Positions 13,012 through 14,212 of a stretch of 14,212 nucleotides of DNA are shown here, in pieces. The notes beneath the pieces are model-generated. The model did no database searches and was not told where the DNA came from. It saw only the letters and a list, made by a program, of their open reading frames with translations. The position numbers were made by a program, and so were the translations under genes. Position 1 is the stretch's first letter. Each line of letters opens with the position of its first letter. The stretch is from CAVQBP01 sp964448105. Its GTDB lineage: Bacteria > Bacteroidota > Ignavibacteria > Ignavibacteriales > Ignavibacteriaceae. The stretch spans positions 1 to 14,212 of the forward strand of contig CAYUVK010000124.1 of NCBI GenBank assembly GCA_964448105.1. The letters are read 5' to 3'.

Positions 13012-14212
13012 ATGCGAACAAAAAATTTGATAAGCGGTAATGCTTCGGTTCTAAGAAATGTTAACAGATCGATGATATTAAATCTGGTAAGAAATGAACA
13101 GCCGATTTCAAGATCAAAATTAGCTCAATTAACCGGATTAAATAAAAGTACTGTATCAAGTATTATAACAGATCTATTAATAGAAGATTTAGTATATGAA
13201 GTAGCAAATGGGGAGCAAAATATCGGGAGAAAACCAATCGATTTGTTTTTAAAATTAGGTAAAAACTTGATAGGAGCCTTTTCAATAGATGCTGCTCTTA
13301 CTCGTTTTGCAATTGTTGATATAGACGGAAGTGTTTTAGCTACTTCTTCAATAAATACCGAACCTCAGGACAGAAAAAAATTTATTGAAAGATGTTTAAA
13401 CGAAGTACGCAATTTAATGAATCAACTAAATATAGATGAATTAAAAGGACTAGGAGTAAGTGTAGCCGGTATAGTAGATCCAAATAAACTTATTGTTAAT
13501 TATGCTCCCAACCTTGGCTGGGAAGATTTTGATATTGGACATGAAATAAGAAATTTATGGCCGGGTTTGCAAATTTTAACAATTGGAAATGATGCCAAAT
13601 GTTCTGCACAAGCTGAATTATGGTTTGGAAAGCATAGTACAAATCTTTCAAATTTTATTTTTCTTGAGATAGGTCCCGGAATAGGTTCAGGGATTGTTGT
13701 TGAAAATAAGATTCTTGATGGAGAATTCCATGCTTCCGGGGAAGTAGGACATATGGTTATATATGAAGGTGGTGAATTGTGTACGTGCGGGAACCATGGC
13801 TGCTGGGAAAAATATGCTTCGGATCGAGCTACGGTTAACAGATATATTTCTAGAAAATACGGGGAGTTTAATCAGCCGGTTAATATTACTGTTGATGAAG
13901 TTATAGATATGGCATTAAAAGGGGACGAAATTGCGAAGGATGTTCTGAGTCAAACCGGGTTTTATCTTGGACTTGGAATATCAAATATACTGAAAGCAAT
14001 TGATCCTCATGCATTTATTTTGGGAGGAAGAATAATTCAAGCCTGGGATATTATATATCCAGAGATAAATAGGATTGTAAAGAAAAGAGCCTTTTATGGC
14101 GAGAAAAAAGATATCCTGATTTTACCAACTTCCTTGAAAGTTAGACCTCGGCTGCTTGGTGCTGCTACTTATGCAATTAAAAAAATATTCGATGATTATA
14201 AAATTATGATTT
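13012..14212 (+). CDS. ROK-family transcriptional regulator (NagC/XylR type), 3' end beyond window
   Basis: The frame is open from ATG 13012 to the window edge, 400 codons without a stop, so nearly the whole protein (ROK regulators are about 380-410 aa) is present. Residues about 19-62 form a winged helix-turn-helix: RSMILNLVRNEQPISRSKLA followed by QLTGLNKSTVSSIITDLL. The ROK domain follows: GLGVSVAGIVD, IGNDAKCSAQAELWFG (Asp194 at the kinase-type catalytic position), EIGPGIGSGIVV, and the zinc site His247 with Cys257, Cys259 and Cys264 in CTCGNHGCWE. Position next to nagA suggests it senses GlcNAc-6-P or a related amino sugar, as NagC does; the ligand is inference. An operator-like inverted repeat lies in its own promoter region. 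ATG has a weak Shine-Dalgarno (TGGA). Confidence 0.9.
   Translation, partial: MRTKNLISGNASVLRNVNRSMILNLVRNEQPISRSKLAQLTGLNKSTVSSIITDLLIEDLVYEVANGEQNIGRKPIDLFLKLGKNLIGAFSIDAALTRFAIVDIDGSVLATSSINTEPQDRKKFIERCLNEVRNLMNQLNIDELKGLGVSVAGIVDPNKLIVNYAPNLGWEDFDIGHEIRNLWPGLQILTIGNDAKCSAQAELWFGKHSTNLSNFIFLEIGPGIGSGIVVENKILDGEFHASGEVGHMVIYEGGELCTCGNHGCWEKYASDRATVNRYISRKYGEFNQPVNITVDEVIDMALKGDEIAKDVLSQTGFYLGLGISNILKAIDPHAFILGGRIIQAWDIIYPEINRIVKKRAFYGEKKDILILPTSLKVRPRLLGAATYAIKKIFDDYKIMI

Noticed and set aside
1..14212. CRISPR array, phage or toxin-antitoxin module
   Set aside because: No regularly spaced repeats, no phage structural or integrase genes, and no recognisable toxin-antitoxin pair were seen.

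Overview
The window is AT-rich and reads as a draft or metagenome-assembled bacterial chromosome with two 100-N scaffold gaps. Several features point to the Bacteroidota/Chlorobi/Ignavibacteria group: the alternative GlmU-like protein (NTP_transf_4 plus left-handed beta-helix), short palindromic intergenic repeats of at least four types, GxxExxY and GIY-YIG mini-ORFs, and many genes with weak Shine-Dalgarno sequences. I favour an Ignavibacteria-like organism, but that is inference; no taxonomic marker is present.

Layout: (1) 185-6175 is a cytochrome c maturation cluster on the + strand, ccmA-[insert]-ccmB-ccmC-ccmD-ccmE-ccmF. A GxxExxY nuclease-like gene, frameshifted here and bracketed by two copies of an 'accgcagag...ctctgtggt' repeat, sits between ccmA and ccmB. 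CcmE has Cys where classical CcmE has the heme-binding His (CxxxY type), and no ccmG, ccmH or ccmI is seen, which fits the reduced Ccm variant known from other lineages. (2) 6226-7055 is a rearranged tRNA-Asn(GTT) locus: one intact tRNA gene, two tRNA remnants broken by an ATCCCGAC/GTCGGGAT palindrome, a small GIY-YIG nuclease gene split by the gap, and a truncated second copy of it. (3) 7219-9292 holds two stand-alone genes, a FemAB/BioF2-type GNAT-like acyltransferase and a Qnr-like pentapeptide-repeat protein. (4) 9333-14212 is an amino-sugar locus: nagA, an alternative glmU-like gene and nagB on the - strand, with a ROK-family repressor divergent and running off the right edge. A xylO-like inverted repeat lies just downstream of a TTGACA-N17-TAAGTT promoter of the ROK gene.

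How the genes work together: the Ccm proteins export and handle heme (CcmA, B, C, D), chaperone it (CcmE) and ligate it to apocytochromes (CcmF). NagA and NagB convert GlcNAc-6-P to GlcN-6-P and then to fructose-6-P, while the GlmU-like enzyme probably draws on the same hexosamine pool to make UDP-GlcNAc; the ROK protein is the likely sensor.

Both gaps can be interpreted from the sequence. Each gap edge carries a sequence of exactly 55 bp found a second time nearby, the signature of a de Bruijn assembly with k=55. Gap 1 is probably no gap at all. Gap 2 is probably 57 bp long and equal to positions 6910-6966, which restores an intact 85-aa GIY-YIG gene.
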